Position numbers and translations under genes: made by a program
Shown: positions 12,341-24,627 of the stretch, piece after piece
How positions within the stretch are numbered: position 1 is the stretch's first letter
Layout of the letters: every line of letters starts with the position of its first letter
The notes under the pieces: model-generated
Told to the model about the DNA's origin: nothing
Seen by the model: the letters and a program-made list of their open reading frames with translations, nothing else
The model's database searches: none
NCBI GenBank assembly: GCA_963920705.1
Contig: OY987227.1
Location: 24,719,935-24,783,934, forward strand
DNA: 64,000 bases
From: Odiellus spinosus
Lineage: Eukaryota; Arthropoda; Arachnida; Opiliones; Phalangiidae
Reading direction: 5' to 3'

Positions 12341-15300
12341 TGCCACTCTTTTTTATGATGAATCTTGGATAATTGGGAAACAAAAATGGTGTTATTCAAC
12401 TTTCTCCAAGGGGAAGGGGCTCTTAGGAGTATATATATACTAGTCCTAAGTGCGTAAAATGGAGAGTGACGTCACAAACCTCTATTAACCACTGGTTTTC
12501 TAAATATTAATGAAACTTTGCGAATTGGATCGTTAAAATTTTCTAAGCCTCGTGTGCTTCGGTTCATACTAGTTGTCGTAATGTAAAAAATTAGGGGCGG
12601 ATTGATGCGCAATGTTAAACCTAATAGTGTTTTGAAAGTAGTCTGTATCAATTTCCCTTGAATTTGATTAACTGAAGTCTAGAGATAAATGTTTTCCAAC
12701 TTAGATAAAAAAAAAATCTTTAACAACTTTAGGCTAGAAGTTTTTGATATTCGTATCCATTCTTAGAAAAGACCCAAAGAAAAATTTTCAAAAGGACCAT
12801 TTTACTCCTCTAAATCCATTATTGAAATCCAGCCAATTGAAGCTTATTTTCATACGCATGATCTAAATTTGAATTTCCCCAACTATCTCGAGAGAAACCT
12901 GACACGTGATCTGATTTTGAAATTTCTTCCTTTTGTTCGTAACGACAATTTTTTTTTTTTTTTTTTTGGAAAGTTGTAAGAATATAGCCCTGTTAGAGCT
13001 CTTAGGTAGGCGCCAAAATCGACAGTGTATATCGTTCTGGACGTAAACAGCCCATCAATCGCGGACCAATCTTACCGGGCAACAAAGTTTGAAGAGAGAA
13101 AGAGGGGGAGAAAACCATCCACCTCCCAAATTGGTCTAAAACCGGTGTCAGCTTGAGCGATCGAACTTTTCCATTGTTTCTGCTACCTTGCTCGCTCGTA
13201 ATTTCTCGCGCGATAAAAAGTGCTTTCCTTTTTTTAACCTTTTTTTTCTTAAAAAAAAAAAAAGTTAAAAAAAAGCGACACTGGAAGCTATGTTCTGTTC
13301 GCTTAAATAAAAGTAATAACTGCTAAGCTTAGAAACCAAGTTCGATACCTTCTCTTAGCTATGTATTTTATCTTTGGGGAGCCTCTCTTTTACTACCTCT
13401 ATTTTATTCGACATAACCATACACGGAGAGAATATTCGTGTATGGCGTTAACTATCTCGGTATGAGGGTAACGGGATTTTTACAGTATTAGTACCGTCAA
13501 GATTAATACAGGCAAAGGAGGGGATATTTTGCTTTTAAAGATAGGTTTTCATAGCACCATAGTTGTAACGAGTGAAATAGATAATGTCAGCTATGAATTT
13601 CATTTCTATGAAAAGTTTTGCAATGTAAGCTTTTCGCGTATGACTGGAAATTAATTAACATTATATAGTTTTTTACAGTTTTATTGACAGTAAATTCGAA
13701 TTTATAATTAATAGTACAATTGTGTTTTATGTTAATTTATGGTTTTAATTTCGGTTTTAACATAAATTCATAAATTATATTTAAAGAAGTATTAATACGT
13801 AGTGTTTGGCACTGAAATTAATCTTATCATTTAGACAGGGAATGATTCTCGAATATATTGAGGGAAAAACCTAGAAAAGTCAGTTAATTTTTAGTTAAAG
13901 TGCAAAATTTTGGAGAACAATTACTATTAAAATTTGTACCAGATCGTGCGGACTATCCCATTAACGTGAATATGTAAACGCCCCTTAAGCACCCGCGTAT
14001 TCTTCATCCACTACCATCCAGAACCTGGCTACATTGGTCCTTAGCTCGCGAACGAACCTCTGTGGAAAGACGTTGCGAAAAAAACGGCGTATAGCCCTGA
14101 AAAAGTTTTTCTCTCTTACTATTTCTCTCTGGCCACGTTCCTTCGCTCCCGAGATAAGAGAGAGGCTCAGTATAGCCATAGCACGACCATAGCTCGATCG
14201 CCATATAGCGTTTGTTTTTATAGCAAGAAAAAAGGGATCTATCGGAAACCGTTGATGGCTATAATAGCGTCCGACGGCTTCCTATACATTTATACACCAA
14301 TGTAACTCTTTCCCCAACCACCCTACCTCTCTGTCTTAAAGAGATAGTACAGCGAATTCGGCAGGACACTAAGAACAATGTCTATCGTTGTCCCGGCAAC
14401 AAAATATCACAGCTTACCCTTAAATCCATTTTAAATCTTAAATTTTAAAACGATGAAGTCACTATCATCATCCTCGCTATTAAATCAAATAACAGGTGTG
14501 TCAACGGGTAGGGCAGTGAGGATCGTGCGTGGCGCCTGACTTGAAGTTTGTCTGTAGCTGAGTATTAAGATCGGCAAACTTCTGGAAAACTAAGGATATG
14601 TGGGGCCTCATGGTAAATAATAAGGCTGTCCTGTCTTACTTAAAACCCTACGCACTTCTATGGCTTTGGTAACTTCACCTGATTAGTTTTGTTGATGTTA
14701 TAGCCTCCAGTATTTCCGCGCAACAAAGTCTATATCAACGTAGCCTGATTGGCTTTTCAATCAGATCGCGGGATCCATTGGTTGTTTAACTCAATTTTAG
14801 TACGAATAGCTCTAGCTAAATTATCTACTTGGAGGAGCCAAGTAAAACAAATTGCTTGATTTCCGAATATTTTAGAGGACTATCTGTATTTGTCACCCAG
14901 TCGATCAAATCAAAATGAAGTATTCAAACATTATGGTTGACTATTCCTTTAGTCTTTTGCCTTAACATGTATATTTACCTTCTTTTCTCTACCTCTCAGG
15001 GTTTTTATTTGGCCTTTTCCTCTTTAGATAATGCTCTCTCTCTTTCTCTCTCTCGTCATATTCACCGAGGGACCACAATAGATATGGTCTATCCACTCGT
15101 TTAAAAGCAATAGAGTTAAAGGTAGCCCGAAAGTGATACTCTTCAATGACGTCACTATGTATCGCCTCCTTTTCCCGCCTTTTATACATTGCTTGATGTA
15201 AGATATTTCGGGCGGTATAGAACCCAACACTACCGCGTGGTTTTTTTCTCGCTGCGGGGTCCGAGAATACGTGGCCCGAATTTAAGAGGTGTCGCGGTAG

Positions 15301-15830
15301 CTATATATGTATGCCCCTCTTGTATTAAGGAGTGAAACTATTCCCGACACCGAAGGCTAAGGGTATAATGGTCTATATTCTTTCCCTAAGGCTATGGTGG
15401 AAGTACGTATGTCTTTATATTACTGATACGCCACTTTTCCTTAGCTTTTCTCCTTAGCTAAACATTCCTCTAATAACACTTAAGGACCTACATATAGCCT
15501 TTCACTTTTTTGCGCATTTGTCCGTCATAGCTTTCAATTATGGTGGTCCTGAAATCTAATTAGAACTTGAATAGCATTTTCTAAAAGATGTCTAAAAAAC
15601 CAACAACACCAAAACCTTAGAAAATGTATATTTTTTGCACTGTTAAAGGTAGAGATTCAGAGCCTTTATCAGTACTAAATTTCAATATTTGTTTTACTAT
15701 AAGAAAATCCAAATGCATCAATTATCTTATGTGGCAAATAATTTAATAATCATCGTCAATTAAAAACGCATTAAGACTTAATCGGTTTGAACGAAACCCT
15801 CTAATACTTTTTTCGGATAATCTCACGAGA

Positions 15831-16516
15831 ACTATAATAGACAGAAGCCGATGAAACCCTCCTTTGAAGTCTACTACTCTAATGTTCCATATAGCGCTCC
15901 TCTCTGTATGGGTAAAATTCACAATTTTACGAGATCGGAGGGGTCCTACTTCATACCCCTGTCTACGGAAAATTGGAAATTCTCTCTCTTCACAAACGAC
16001 GACGTTTTTTTGACGAACTCCGAGGCTGCTAGAGATATTCGCTCGACGAACTCCCGCTCCGAAAATATCTACCGTTAGGAGGCGTACGAATCGCGCTTTT
16101 TTAAACTAACCCATACAGAGAGGGGTATAGACCAGACCAGGGAGTAATAGACTTCAAAGGAGGGTTTCATTGGCTTCTGTAGATAATAACGAACAAAATT
16201 ACTTGACCTTTGAACTAGGCGCTTCAGAAGTTATTTAATTTCCTTTTTTTTTTTTCATTTGAATAATTTCCCGAAATATCAGTTTCAAATTGCGAAAACT
16301 TAAGTGTTTGTGGATCGAACTTCGGGATAGGCGACACTATAATAGATATTAAAGAATAAAATTACGTGACCTTTGAACTATACCTTCTTCAGAAGTTATT
16401 TAATTACCATTTTTATTCATTTGATTAAATTAATTCCCAAAATATCAGTTTTTAATTGCGAGAAAATAGACCTTCTGCGAAAACTTGTTTGTGGATCGAA
16501 CTTTGAGATAGGCGAC
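15831..16516 (+). repeat. Tandem duplication interrupted by MITE copy 1
   Basis: Unit A is 15831-15841 plus 16180-16335; unit B is 16336-16516. Both start ACTATAATAGAT (A is split by the MITE), share ACAAAATTAC/ATAAAATTAC, TGACCTTTGAACTA, CTTCAGAAGTTATTTAATT, ATATCAGTTT and TTTGTGGATCGAACTT, and end ATAGGCGAC. The units abut directly. Unit B shows the pre-insertion sequence, so the MITE entered unit A after the duplication. Confidence 0.85.
15842..16179 (+). mobile_element. MITE copy 1 (338 bp, long terminal inverted repeats)
   Basis: The element begins CAGAAGCCGATGAAACCC and ends with its inverted counterpart GGGTTTCATTGGCTTCTG. About 42 bp at each end pair almost perfectly, and a further CTCTCTGTATGGGT block pairs inside. 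There is no transposase; the 75-codon frame starting in the inverted repeat (15851-16078) is not conserved intact in the other copies. The flanking bases are TAGA on both sides. A full 7-bp duplication (TAATAGA) would be restored if three bases had been lost on the right. The element sits in the first unit of a tandem duplication whose second unit (from 16336) lacks it, giving an internal empty site. Confidence 0.92.
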
Positions 16517-19500
16517 TCGTTGTTGCCGGGTATTTGCTCTCTAGAACTAGTATAGTGACCTGGAGAATGAAAGAGAGGCGTAGGTGTGGTGTAGCCGAAT
16601 CTCACGAGCATTGGCAACGCACGAGTTTAGATATATATATATATATATATGTATAAAAGGCGGAAAACGTCTTCGTTTTTACGAGTGTGTAACCTTGCAG
16701 GAAAAAGGCGCGTGCAACATCCAACTTTGAACCCCCCTCGGAAACCTTTTGGGGTTTTTTTTTTCTTCCCCTTTCGCGGACGTGCTTTCTCCGTCCAAGT
16801 ATCGTTTTTAGCAAATTTCACGCCCAGTTAGATCGCTAGAGAGTTTAGTTGCCTCTTTCTCCCAGCCCTTTTACAAAACCAGTCCCTCCTTATGAACCCA
16901 GAAACAAAGGAGGAAGCTTATATAGTTCTTTCCACTAGTAGTTTCGAGTGTCTTCTCTATACTGAAGTTAACAAACTTGAAAAAAGGCCCTATTTCCTAA
17001 AGAAAAACCAACGTTTTCCGTTATAATTAGGCCCCTTCTAGGATTGTAACGGAATTCAAAAAGTGGCTAGGAGAAACCAACCACGCTCGCTTCTTAATCG
17101 AATTAAAAGAAAATCCATTTTGAAGGCGAAATCATTAGCTCGGTGCGCCTCGAGTAGAGAAAAGAGAGGTTTAAAGAAAAGGAAGGAATAATCGCGACCA
17201 TTTTCAATGAGGGTCAATCAACGCTGGCCATAAATGCGTCCCATTACCGTCAGGATCATTAAAGAGAATACGTGTGTTTAAATCAGCTGAAATTTGAAAT
17301 ATTTCAAATGTAACGCTTAATCGGTATATTTTGTTACATTTGAACGATGCTATCAACGTTTTTTTTCCCCATAGTCCCACTTTTCATCTTTACTAACCTA
17401 ATCTTTCGTCTAAACTAATCTAAAGATGTAAGACTACGTTCGTGTAATTTTAGGCCTAATTATGTTAATTAAAAATTTCAAACTTTGAAAGCGCGACATA
17501 CTTAGAGAGGAAGGGTTAATTTTTCCGGAAAGTTTTTGAAGTACAATTGACGCTGTTTAGTTTTAACGCCGGATTATATAGTTTCCACTACTTTTGTTAA
17601 TTCTCTCTGTTTCCATCGCGAAACGAGTGGTCTGGGACTCTGAGTCGAGTCTAATAGCTGGACATTTGGAAAGACCTTCGAGAAAGAAAGAGAAGATAGG
17701 GTTGAGCTAAAGGCTATTTTTCTTCTTTTGTGGAATTTACGGCTGAAGAGAAAAGCTAGATTTCTGTTTATTTATTTTTTTGTGTAGGGGATGGATTAAT
17801 AGACGTTGCAACGGAAATAGTACGATGGACCATTTATTGTAGGAGCCATCATTGTAGAGTTGCGGTTTTTGGTTTAGACCTTTTCCAGTTTTCCTTCAGT
17901 CTTGGCATGGATGAATTACACTCGTCAGGGACCTTCCTGGAAACGGCAACCTTCTTAGGGTTAGCTGTCAAGGAACGAACGTAAGATGACGTGGCGGTCG
18001 CTTCCATTGAGTTATTCATTCTTGATAGTTTAATTTCTTGGATCAATTATTTTCAAATTGAAAAGTTAATCACGATAATGTGAATAATGCAGATTGCGCG
18101 TGATTAAAGTTATTCACGTAGCTGAAACCCCCAGGCCTTCTACCTGATAAAGGATAAATATGTCAGCCCATACCATATTTTTTAAATAATATGAGAATCC
18201 AAATGCATCTATAGAATGAAATATATTTACTACTCAATGCCAGGAACAAAATGTCCAGTGATTTCCTTAACAGCGTAATTCATCCATGATCTCGGACATC
18301 AACTACCGTGTTTTATAGTTTCTTGGGTTTTGTGATCTAAGATTGATTATGTTGCCCAATATCGTTGGTGATATTTCAACTTGAAACAGATGGGTTTATT
18401 TTTCTAGTATTAAATATTGAGCAAACATCTTTATCGCGCAACATATGAGAACTCGTTAGAATTGACTGAAAAATGATAAACTACTCATTATTTGTATGAT
18501 TTGTTTATATCTTCATATATATTCGGGGAAATGGAATCACCCAGCTAAGTATATTAGAGAGAAGCTTGATAACTTGGACCCTATCGGGGTGACAAAACTT
18601 TAGTGCTGCTTTTTTTCTACTCATCTAAACTTAGCCCCAGTCCCACTCAGCTCCACCATTGGACTAAGTGCTACAATTATATATTCAGGGGATGAAGGTT
18701 TTTTTTTTAAATTGTAAAATGAGAAATGTGTGATTTCAATGTATGAAAATCATGTAGAAATTTTCGAGAAACTAAATTTGCCTTTGAACTTACTTAAGTC
18801 CCGAATTAATAATTGTATCTTCCTGAAAGTATCTCATCACTTTGACACAACACTTTCGGGCCCATACATTATAATGAACAAGCGCGAAGGCAAATCGGCA
18901 TTAATTTAAACTAAAATTACTCAAAAACTAATTTTTTTCAAGATCTTAAAAAATTACCAGTTCAAAGATAAGATTTCAATAATTAAGCTTTAAAAGTTTC
19001 ATAGCTTTGTAGAAGTTTTAAAGGGATTAAAAACGTAAATGAAATTCAGCGAAAACCGCTTTTTTACTGCGGAAGGACCATGAGAAATCTCTCAATCAAT
19101 TAGTGATTAGTAACTTTATTTAGAGAGCTTCGAAAATATGTAAGAGACCTGAATACAACCCTTTCCATTACTAGTAGGAAATATAGAGGATTAAGCTTTT
19201 AATGGAATAATCCTGTAAAATCTGGTATTAATATAATTATGTCTAAACTTAGTTTAAATTGCAAATATACCTTTAAATTTTTAAATTAAAATCCTAGAAA
19301 AACTAAAAAATATACGACCAATTAACCATTGAACTTTAATGCGCAAAGGGGGTTAACAATACCCTTTCCACGCAGTTTCTCCATAAGGCTTAACAAATAT
19401 GAGTCAGTCTTCTCAATTATGTCAACTATGCTTGACCGCTAGTCCGTAGTCGAATAGTTTTAGGCCCTCTATCGAGATAACTCGATTTAACTTTGCGTAT

Positions 19501-19976
19501 AAGATAGTACGTGTTCTCATTAATTTAAAATGGTAAAATGCTCGTCATTATTTATCGAAAAGACAACAATTGTTTTGGGTTAATGGAAATACCCAAAATA
19601 GTTCTAGTTGCGTTCCTAGCTTTCGCTTTATATATGAAACTAAGAACTAATTTATGCAACTCGAGAACGTATGGAAAGATTGAATTCAACTTGCATGGCT
19701 AAAACTCAAATTAGGAAAAAAGTAACTAAATTGTAACAAAAATAAACAGTTCGACGAACGAAATTAAGGTGATGAGCATGTCATTATTTTTTTCAAAGGC
19801 ATATAGATTGTATTTTTAATTTTTTTTTTTTTACTATTTAAAAGACATCTGGATTGACTTCAAAATTTAAATATTTATATTTTCCTTTTGATTATTTAGT
19901 TTGCTTTGAGAGGTTATTGGCCCACCTTTTGAACCGATTTGGCGCCATTCGAAAGATTTTAGGGTAGTACAGTCTT
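16517..19976. other. AT-rich non-coding stretch
   Basis: No gene is supported. An (AT)n run lies at about 16630-16650. The region 17849-18046 has a 65-codon open frame on the minus strand with no domain or splice context. A short block near 18119 (AGCTGAAACCCCCAGGCC) resembles one near 21928, perhaps fragments of a dispersed repeat. Otherwise I see nothing. Confidence 0.6.
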
Positions 19977-20522
19977 TTAGTAGCCAAATTAGATAAATAG
20001 TAACTTTTACTAACCAAATTATAGGAAAATAGTAATTTTTAGTAACCAAATTATAGGAAAATAGTAATTTTTAGTAACCAAATTATAGGAAAATAGTAAT
20101 TTTTAGTAACCAAATTACAGGAAAATAGTAATTTTTAGTAACCAAATTATAGGAAAATAGTAATTTTTAGTAATCAAATTATAGGAAAATAGTAATTTTT
20201 AGTAACCAAATTATAGGCAAATAGTAATTTTTAGTAACCAAATTATAGGCAAATAGTAATTTTTAGTAACCAAATTATAGGAAAATAGTAATTTTTAGTA
20301 ATCAAATTATAGGAAAATAGTAATTTTTAGTAACCAAATTATAGGAAAATAGTAATTTTTAGTAACCAAATTGTAGGAAAATAGTAATTTTTAGTAATCA
20401 AATTATAGGAAAATAGTAATTTTTAGTAATCAAATTATAGGAAAATAGTAATTTTTAGTAACCAAATTATAGGAAAATAGTAATTTTTAGTAACCAAATT
20501 ATAGGAAAACAGTAACTTTTAG
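19977..20522 (+). repeat. 32-bp AT-rich minisatellite
   Basis: About 17 head-to-tail copies of a 32-bp unit containing AACCAAATTATAGGAAAATA followed by GTAATTTTTAGT. Variants include TAATCAAATT, ATAGGCAAA and ATTACAGG/ATTGTAGG. The first unit (from about 19977) and the last (ending near 20522) are the most diverged, as expected at array edges. It has no coding signal. Confidence 0.95.
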
Positions 20523-21423
20523 CATAGAAAATATAGTTTAATGGCAATAGCTGTCCCAATTAAAAACGGTGTCTGTTCAACTTCCCAGAAATCTACATTT
20601 TATTTTAAATAATAAAAAAGTCTTGAAACTACTAGCTCGTTTGCTAAGATGCCAATATCTCTCCCCCAGCGTCATACCTCAATTCTCTTAAGAATTTTAT
20701 TTTATTTTGACTTTAGTGTAGTGTAAAACTGAAAGGGTGACTAAAAAAACCAGTTACTGATCAATATCCTTTAAATACAAGTGGGCATGAACCCAATATA
20801 AAAATATGACTTCATAGAAACATGATCCTTTATTTTACATTCTCGGTTTTCGTGAATTAGTTCTTGATGAAACTGACCGGCCGCTCTCGAGGATGAGGTC
20901 AACGAGCGAACGGGAGAGAATAATACATCTAGAGTTTATTTAGTTACACTTGGCTTAATTGCATCGCAATCTGATGTCCCCTACCCCTTCTCACTCCCGT
21001 GTTCGAGACTAAACTAAAGACGAAATCCATAAGCGTATCAAGAGATAAGGTAATTAGATGACCAACGAAGAGTAACGACTTTTTACTCGCGCCAAGAAGC
21101 GCTATTTAGATTTGGTTAGATTTTAACTCGATTCATTTGCTTAAATGCAAACGCCCCAACCATACGATTTATAATTCACCAAATGTTATTTTTCTTATAT
21201 TTAATGGATTGAAATCCAGGTCTTCAATCTTAATTGACGCGTATATAGGAGGAGTTGGCATAAATTACTGCCCTGATGGACTACAAGACTACAAATTAAC
21301 ATAATTCGAGGTTTATGGGATATTTCGGTCTGAATATTAAGATGTTTCATTTTTATTGAAGAGTTAGTAGGAAATTATGATTGGGAGACAATTTAGAAAT
21401 TTCATCGCTCATATCCGCTTAAA
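20523..21423. other. AT-rich non-coding stretch
   Basis: Unique sequence with no open frame of note, no RNA gene and no inverted repeat that I could identify. It separates the 32-bp minisatellite from the second MITE copy. Confidence 0.6.
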
Positions 21424-21760
21424 CAGAAGCCGATGAAACCCTCCTTTGAAGTCTATTACTCCCGGGTCTTGTTTACCCCTCTCTGTATGGGTTAGTTTCA
21501 AAAAGCGCGATTCGTACGCCTCCTAACGGTAGATATTTTAGGAGAGGGAGTTCGTCCAGCGAATATCTCTAGCAGCCTTGGAGTTTGTCAAAAAAACGTC
21601 GTCGTTTGTGGAGAGAGAGAATTTCCAATTTTCCGTAGACAGTGGGGTATGAAGTAGGACCCCTCCGATCTCGTAAAATTGTGAATTTTACCCATACAGA
21701 GAGGAGCGCTATATGGAACATAGAGTAGTAGACTTCAAAGGAGGGTTTCATCGGCTTCTG
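21424..21760 (-). mobile_element. MITE copy 2 (337 bp)
   Basis: Same family as the copy at 15842, in the opposite orientation. It starts CAGAAGCCGATGAAACCC and ends GGGTTTCATCGGCTTCTG. It is flanked by a perfect 7-bp target-site duplication, GCTTAAA, at 21417-21423 and 21761-21767. It has no transposase. Confidence 0.95.
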
Positions 21761-22190
21761 GCTTAAATTTATGTTTACATTTTTAAAATTAAAAAAGAAA
21801 GAGTTTGATTTTTAAAGATGTAGCCTAAATATTATTTTATAGCCAATAGTAAAATATAGAGAAAGTATGAACCAAAATAAATTTAGAACAATAGTAGGAG
21901 TTTCGAGACAGACTGCAGTGCTAAGCAAGCTGAAACCCCTGGGCCTTGATTAATTTCGGTACATGAAAGATTCGTTAAGAGTTACGTTCAACATTATTTG
22001 CGTGGAAATCCCCCACCATTCTTACAAAAATCACTCTTAAAGGAATATAGTGCCACGATCTGTCAGATCTGATAAAAATTTTAATTGGGTCGAAAACACT
22101 TTCATTGGACCAGAAAGAACTCCATGTAGAATATCTGCTTGGGTTCTGAAAGACTTCGGACGCCTTTTACAAAATGTCGTGCCTAATGTC
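21761..22190. other. Non-coding stretch between MITE copy 2 and dispersed repeat B
   Basis: AT-rich DNA. A 67-codon + strand frame (22050-22253) runs into the dispersed repeat and has no recognisable domain. The block AGCTGAAACCCCTGGGCC near 21928 is shared in part with 18119. Confidence 0.5.
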
Positions 22191-22430
22191 ATTTTTAGCT
22201 CCACCCCCTTAGGGTGTGGTGTAGATACTATATTCGTTATCGTTGACGTTTGAAAAGACGAAATAGTTGCGTATGCTTACTTAAAAATCTTTGAAAACTT
22301 GAATAAGCGAATGTGACAAAGGGAATGTGTGTTTCTCTATACTTTCGTTGTTTTAAATAATATTTTTATTAGAAAACAAAGTAAAAAAACATTAAAAGTT
22401 AAAAATAGTGCATCTGTTTTTAAATAATGA
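22191..22430. repeat. Dispersed repeat family B, copy 2
   Basis: Counterpart of 12109-12340, in the same orientation, with ordered shared blocks including TTTTTAGCTCCA, GAAAAGACGAAAT and CTATACTTTCGT. Several small insertions and deletions separate the copies. No target duplication or terminal repeat is visible. Confidence 0.6.
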
Positions 22431-23313
22431 AACTTGGGACACCATTGACTTTAGTGTAGTTATTTCTATGGGCTTACCCATCTTGTCGATCTCTTTAATT
22501 TAACGAAGCTATAAGAATGGTTTTCTGGCGCTTTTGCTTAAAAATTCATCTAAGTTTCTGAGAAATCCTCGCGGATTGACAAAAGCTAGGAGAAGGAACG
22601 CCAGAAAAAAATTAGGTTTTCTATTCGTAAGTTTTTTAAAAAATCTAGCTTTTTTATTTTTAATCAAATTAAAAGTTTTCCCCGAAAAAAAAAAAATTAA
22701 AACCTTTGTGAGTTTGTTTGCATTTAGTTAAGGCTCCTTTGTGATATATTCGCGACTTATCACTTTCTCGAAATTTAATAAAATTATATTTAATTAAATT
22801 GGTTAGGCTATACAGAGTATAAAAATATCTAACAATGTAGTTTAACAAGAATTTGATAGAAAAAGTTTTGAACAACGCTGGACTATCCAGTGAGTACCCG
22901 TGACTTTTATCTTGTAGCGAACGAGCTGACTGACTCGTGGCTTTATCTAGCGCTCCTCTGGAGCCAATGAGAAATTCCCATACTGATGACGTTCGTTAGG
23001 TTTAAAAATCAATACAATATGGTTGGCTGGCGACGATTATGATTTATAACGTCCATAATTTATTAAATAAATCATTTAAATGGAAAAGATTAACGTTCGG
23101 TTTTTAAATGTAATTTTCTTTATAACCCAATTATTTTTTGGGCTTAGCTGGATTCATGAACTCCCATATAAGGACTATTGACCAATCACATTGGTCGATG
23201 GTCCTTATTTGGGGAGTTCCAGATCGCCAAAAATTAAAGTTTTAAATTGATTTCTAGTTTAAAATTTGTTTGTAAATTTTATTACTGGTGAATTAGGCCT
23301 ATTTAAACGATAT
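22431..23313. other. Non-coding stretch with one hairpin
   Basis: No gene is supported. The segment 22975-23020 (GCCAATGA, then TGACGTTCGTTAGGTTT) resembles 32188-32220 (GCCAATGA, then TGACGTTCATTCAGTTT) and may be part of a diverged repeat. The hairpin at 23158-23219 is listed separately. Confidence 0.5.
23158..23219. repeat. Short imperfect palindrome (62 bp)
   Basis: The left arm GAACTCCC…ATAAGGAC…GACCAAT pairs with the right arm ATTGGTC…GTCCTTAT…GGGAGTTC. Almost the whole 62 bp can fold, with a few mismatches and a tiny loop. It may be a solo terminal palindrome of a mobile element or a very small fold-back. Confidence 0.75.
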
Positions 23314-23650
23314 CAGAAGCCGATGAAACCCTCCTTTGAAGTCTATTACTCCCTAGTCTTGTCTACCCCTCTCTGTATGGGTTAGTTTCAAAAAGCGCGA
23401 TTCGTACGCCTCCTAACGGTAGATATTTTCGGAGCGGGAGTTCGTCGAGCGAATATCTCTAGCAACCTTGGACTTCGTCAATAAAACGTCGTCGTTTGTG
23501 GAGAGAGAGAATTTCCAATTTTCCGTAGAGAGGGGGTATGAAGTAGGACCAATCCGATCTCGTAAAATTGGGAATTTTACCCATACAGAGAGGAGCGCAA
23601 TATCGAACATTAGAGTAGTAGACTTCAAAGGAGGGTTTCATCTACTTCTG
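23314..23650 (-). mobile_element. MITE copy 3 (337 bp)
   Basis: Same family, minus orientation. It starts CAGAAGCCGATGAAACCC and ends GGGTTTCATCTACTTCTG, with two changes in the terminal repeat. A perfect 7-bp target-site duplication, ACGATAT, lies at 23307-23313 and 23651-23657. It has no transposase. Confidence 0.95.
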
Positions 23651-24408
23651 ACGATATCGAGTCGATAAAAAATCACTTTTTGTTAGGTTGCATTCTCCCT
23701 TTAATTAAAAAGATTAAAAACTTCCTGTGGAAAGATATGAGATCATATTTACATTTATTTTGTTACTTCTAAAATTAATGCAAATGAATTGAAAACAACG
23801 CGAACCAGGTTTTTTGCCCCTGAACCTTTTTCTTTGGTGTACCTCCGCCCTTTTTCCGTTCAAAGATATATATAAGGAAAATCTCAACATGCCCACATAA
23901 AAATAAAACATTTTTAACGAAAAGCTTTTACCGCGCGGGCGGGGCGATGAGGTAGGAGTAAATAAAAGTAGCGAGTACTTGAGGCTATCAAATAAGGCGA
24001 GGCCGATGGCAATGGGCTCTTATCCTAGTCCATGGTTAACCGTGGGTGATTTTTATTTCGATCCACATTCTCCGCCATAAGAGGCAGCTATAGACAATGT
24101 AGACATAGCCCCCATTCGCGCGCTCTTTCTTTTGTTTTATTTTTTGGCGCCCGCTTTTATTATTGTTGCCACGCTAAATTTATTTTTAAGTGCGCAGTCA
24201 AAGTTTTCTAAAGTTTTTAAGAGTTATTTTTAGTTTATCCCGGGTAAGTTACTAATGAATAAGAAATTTTCTGGCATCATACGGTCAAGAGTTTCAAACA
24301 GCGTAAAGAGTTTTAGGTTTGATACATGCCAGTTTTTCACTTTTGTTCGAAAATTGTGCCTATAAATAGTTGAGATATGTTCTAATAATTTAACACATGT
24401 AATTGTCT
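23651..24408. other. Non-coding stretch
   Basis: Mostly unique DNA with a more GC-rich patch near 23930-24150. A minus-strand frame of 65 codons (23714-23911) has no recognisable features. I see no gene. Confidence 0.5.
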
Positions 24409-24625
24409 ACCATAGTTTAGATCTGTGCTGATATTTACCACAAGTAATAGACAACTTCGACTAGAAATGCACCCAGTGGCCACGAGCTGAGTTTCGTCAA
24501 CAAAATGTGGTTTAGCAGACGAAACTCCTCAATTTTATGTAGCTGGCGTATTTCTTGTTGAAGTTGTCTATTGTCCACTATAGTTAAGATCGGTGTTACT
24601 GTTTACCAAAAGTAATTCTCCTCGA
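24409..24625 (+). repeat. Diverged direct repeat leading into the 36-bp minisatellite
   Basis: The segment at about 24406-24463 (GTCTACC, TAGTTTAGATCTGTG, TTTACCACAAGTAA, CTTCGAC) recurs in diverged form at 24569-24625 (GTCTATTG, TATAGTTAAGATCGGTG, TTTACCAAAAGTAA, CCTCGAC). The second copy joins the minisatellite directly. Both contain a motif like the minisatellite unit (TAGTTTAGAT), so the array may have grown from this sequence. A 10-bp perfect hairpin (GAGTTTCGTC/GACGAAACTC, 24489-24527) lies between the copies. Confidence 0.65.
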
Positions 24626-24627
24626 CA

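Larger units (their letters stand above)
8704..15830. other. AT-rich non-coding stretch, no supported gene
   Basis: This stretch is AT-rich with frequent stops in all frames, A/T homopolymers (for example near 9341, 9429, 9582, 12951 and 13250) and G runs near 10167 and 10343. I found no exon with a recognisable domain and no RNA gene. The few short open frames, such as those on the minus strand at 13985-14204 and 14989-15230, have no domain signature. The only structured items are the palindrome pair at 10380-10420 and two diverged dispersed repeats, listed separately. Confidence 0.7.

Noticed and set aside
13985-14204. Two overlapping minus-strand frames of 64 and 66 codons
   Set aside because: They overlap each other in different frames, have no domain, and are within the length expected by chance.
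15851-16078. A recurring 60-75 codon frame beginning MKPSFEVYYSN in the MITE copies
   Set aside because: The start lies in the terminal inverted repeat and the frame breaks at different places in different copies, so recurrence reflects repeat identity and not coding.
22050-22253. 67-codon frame with a plausible-looking sequence
   Set aside because: It overlaps a dispersed repeat and has no recognised domain or splice context.
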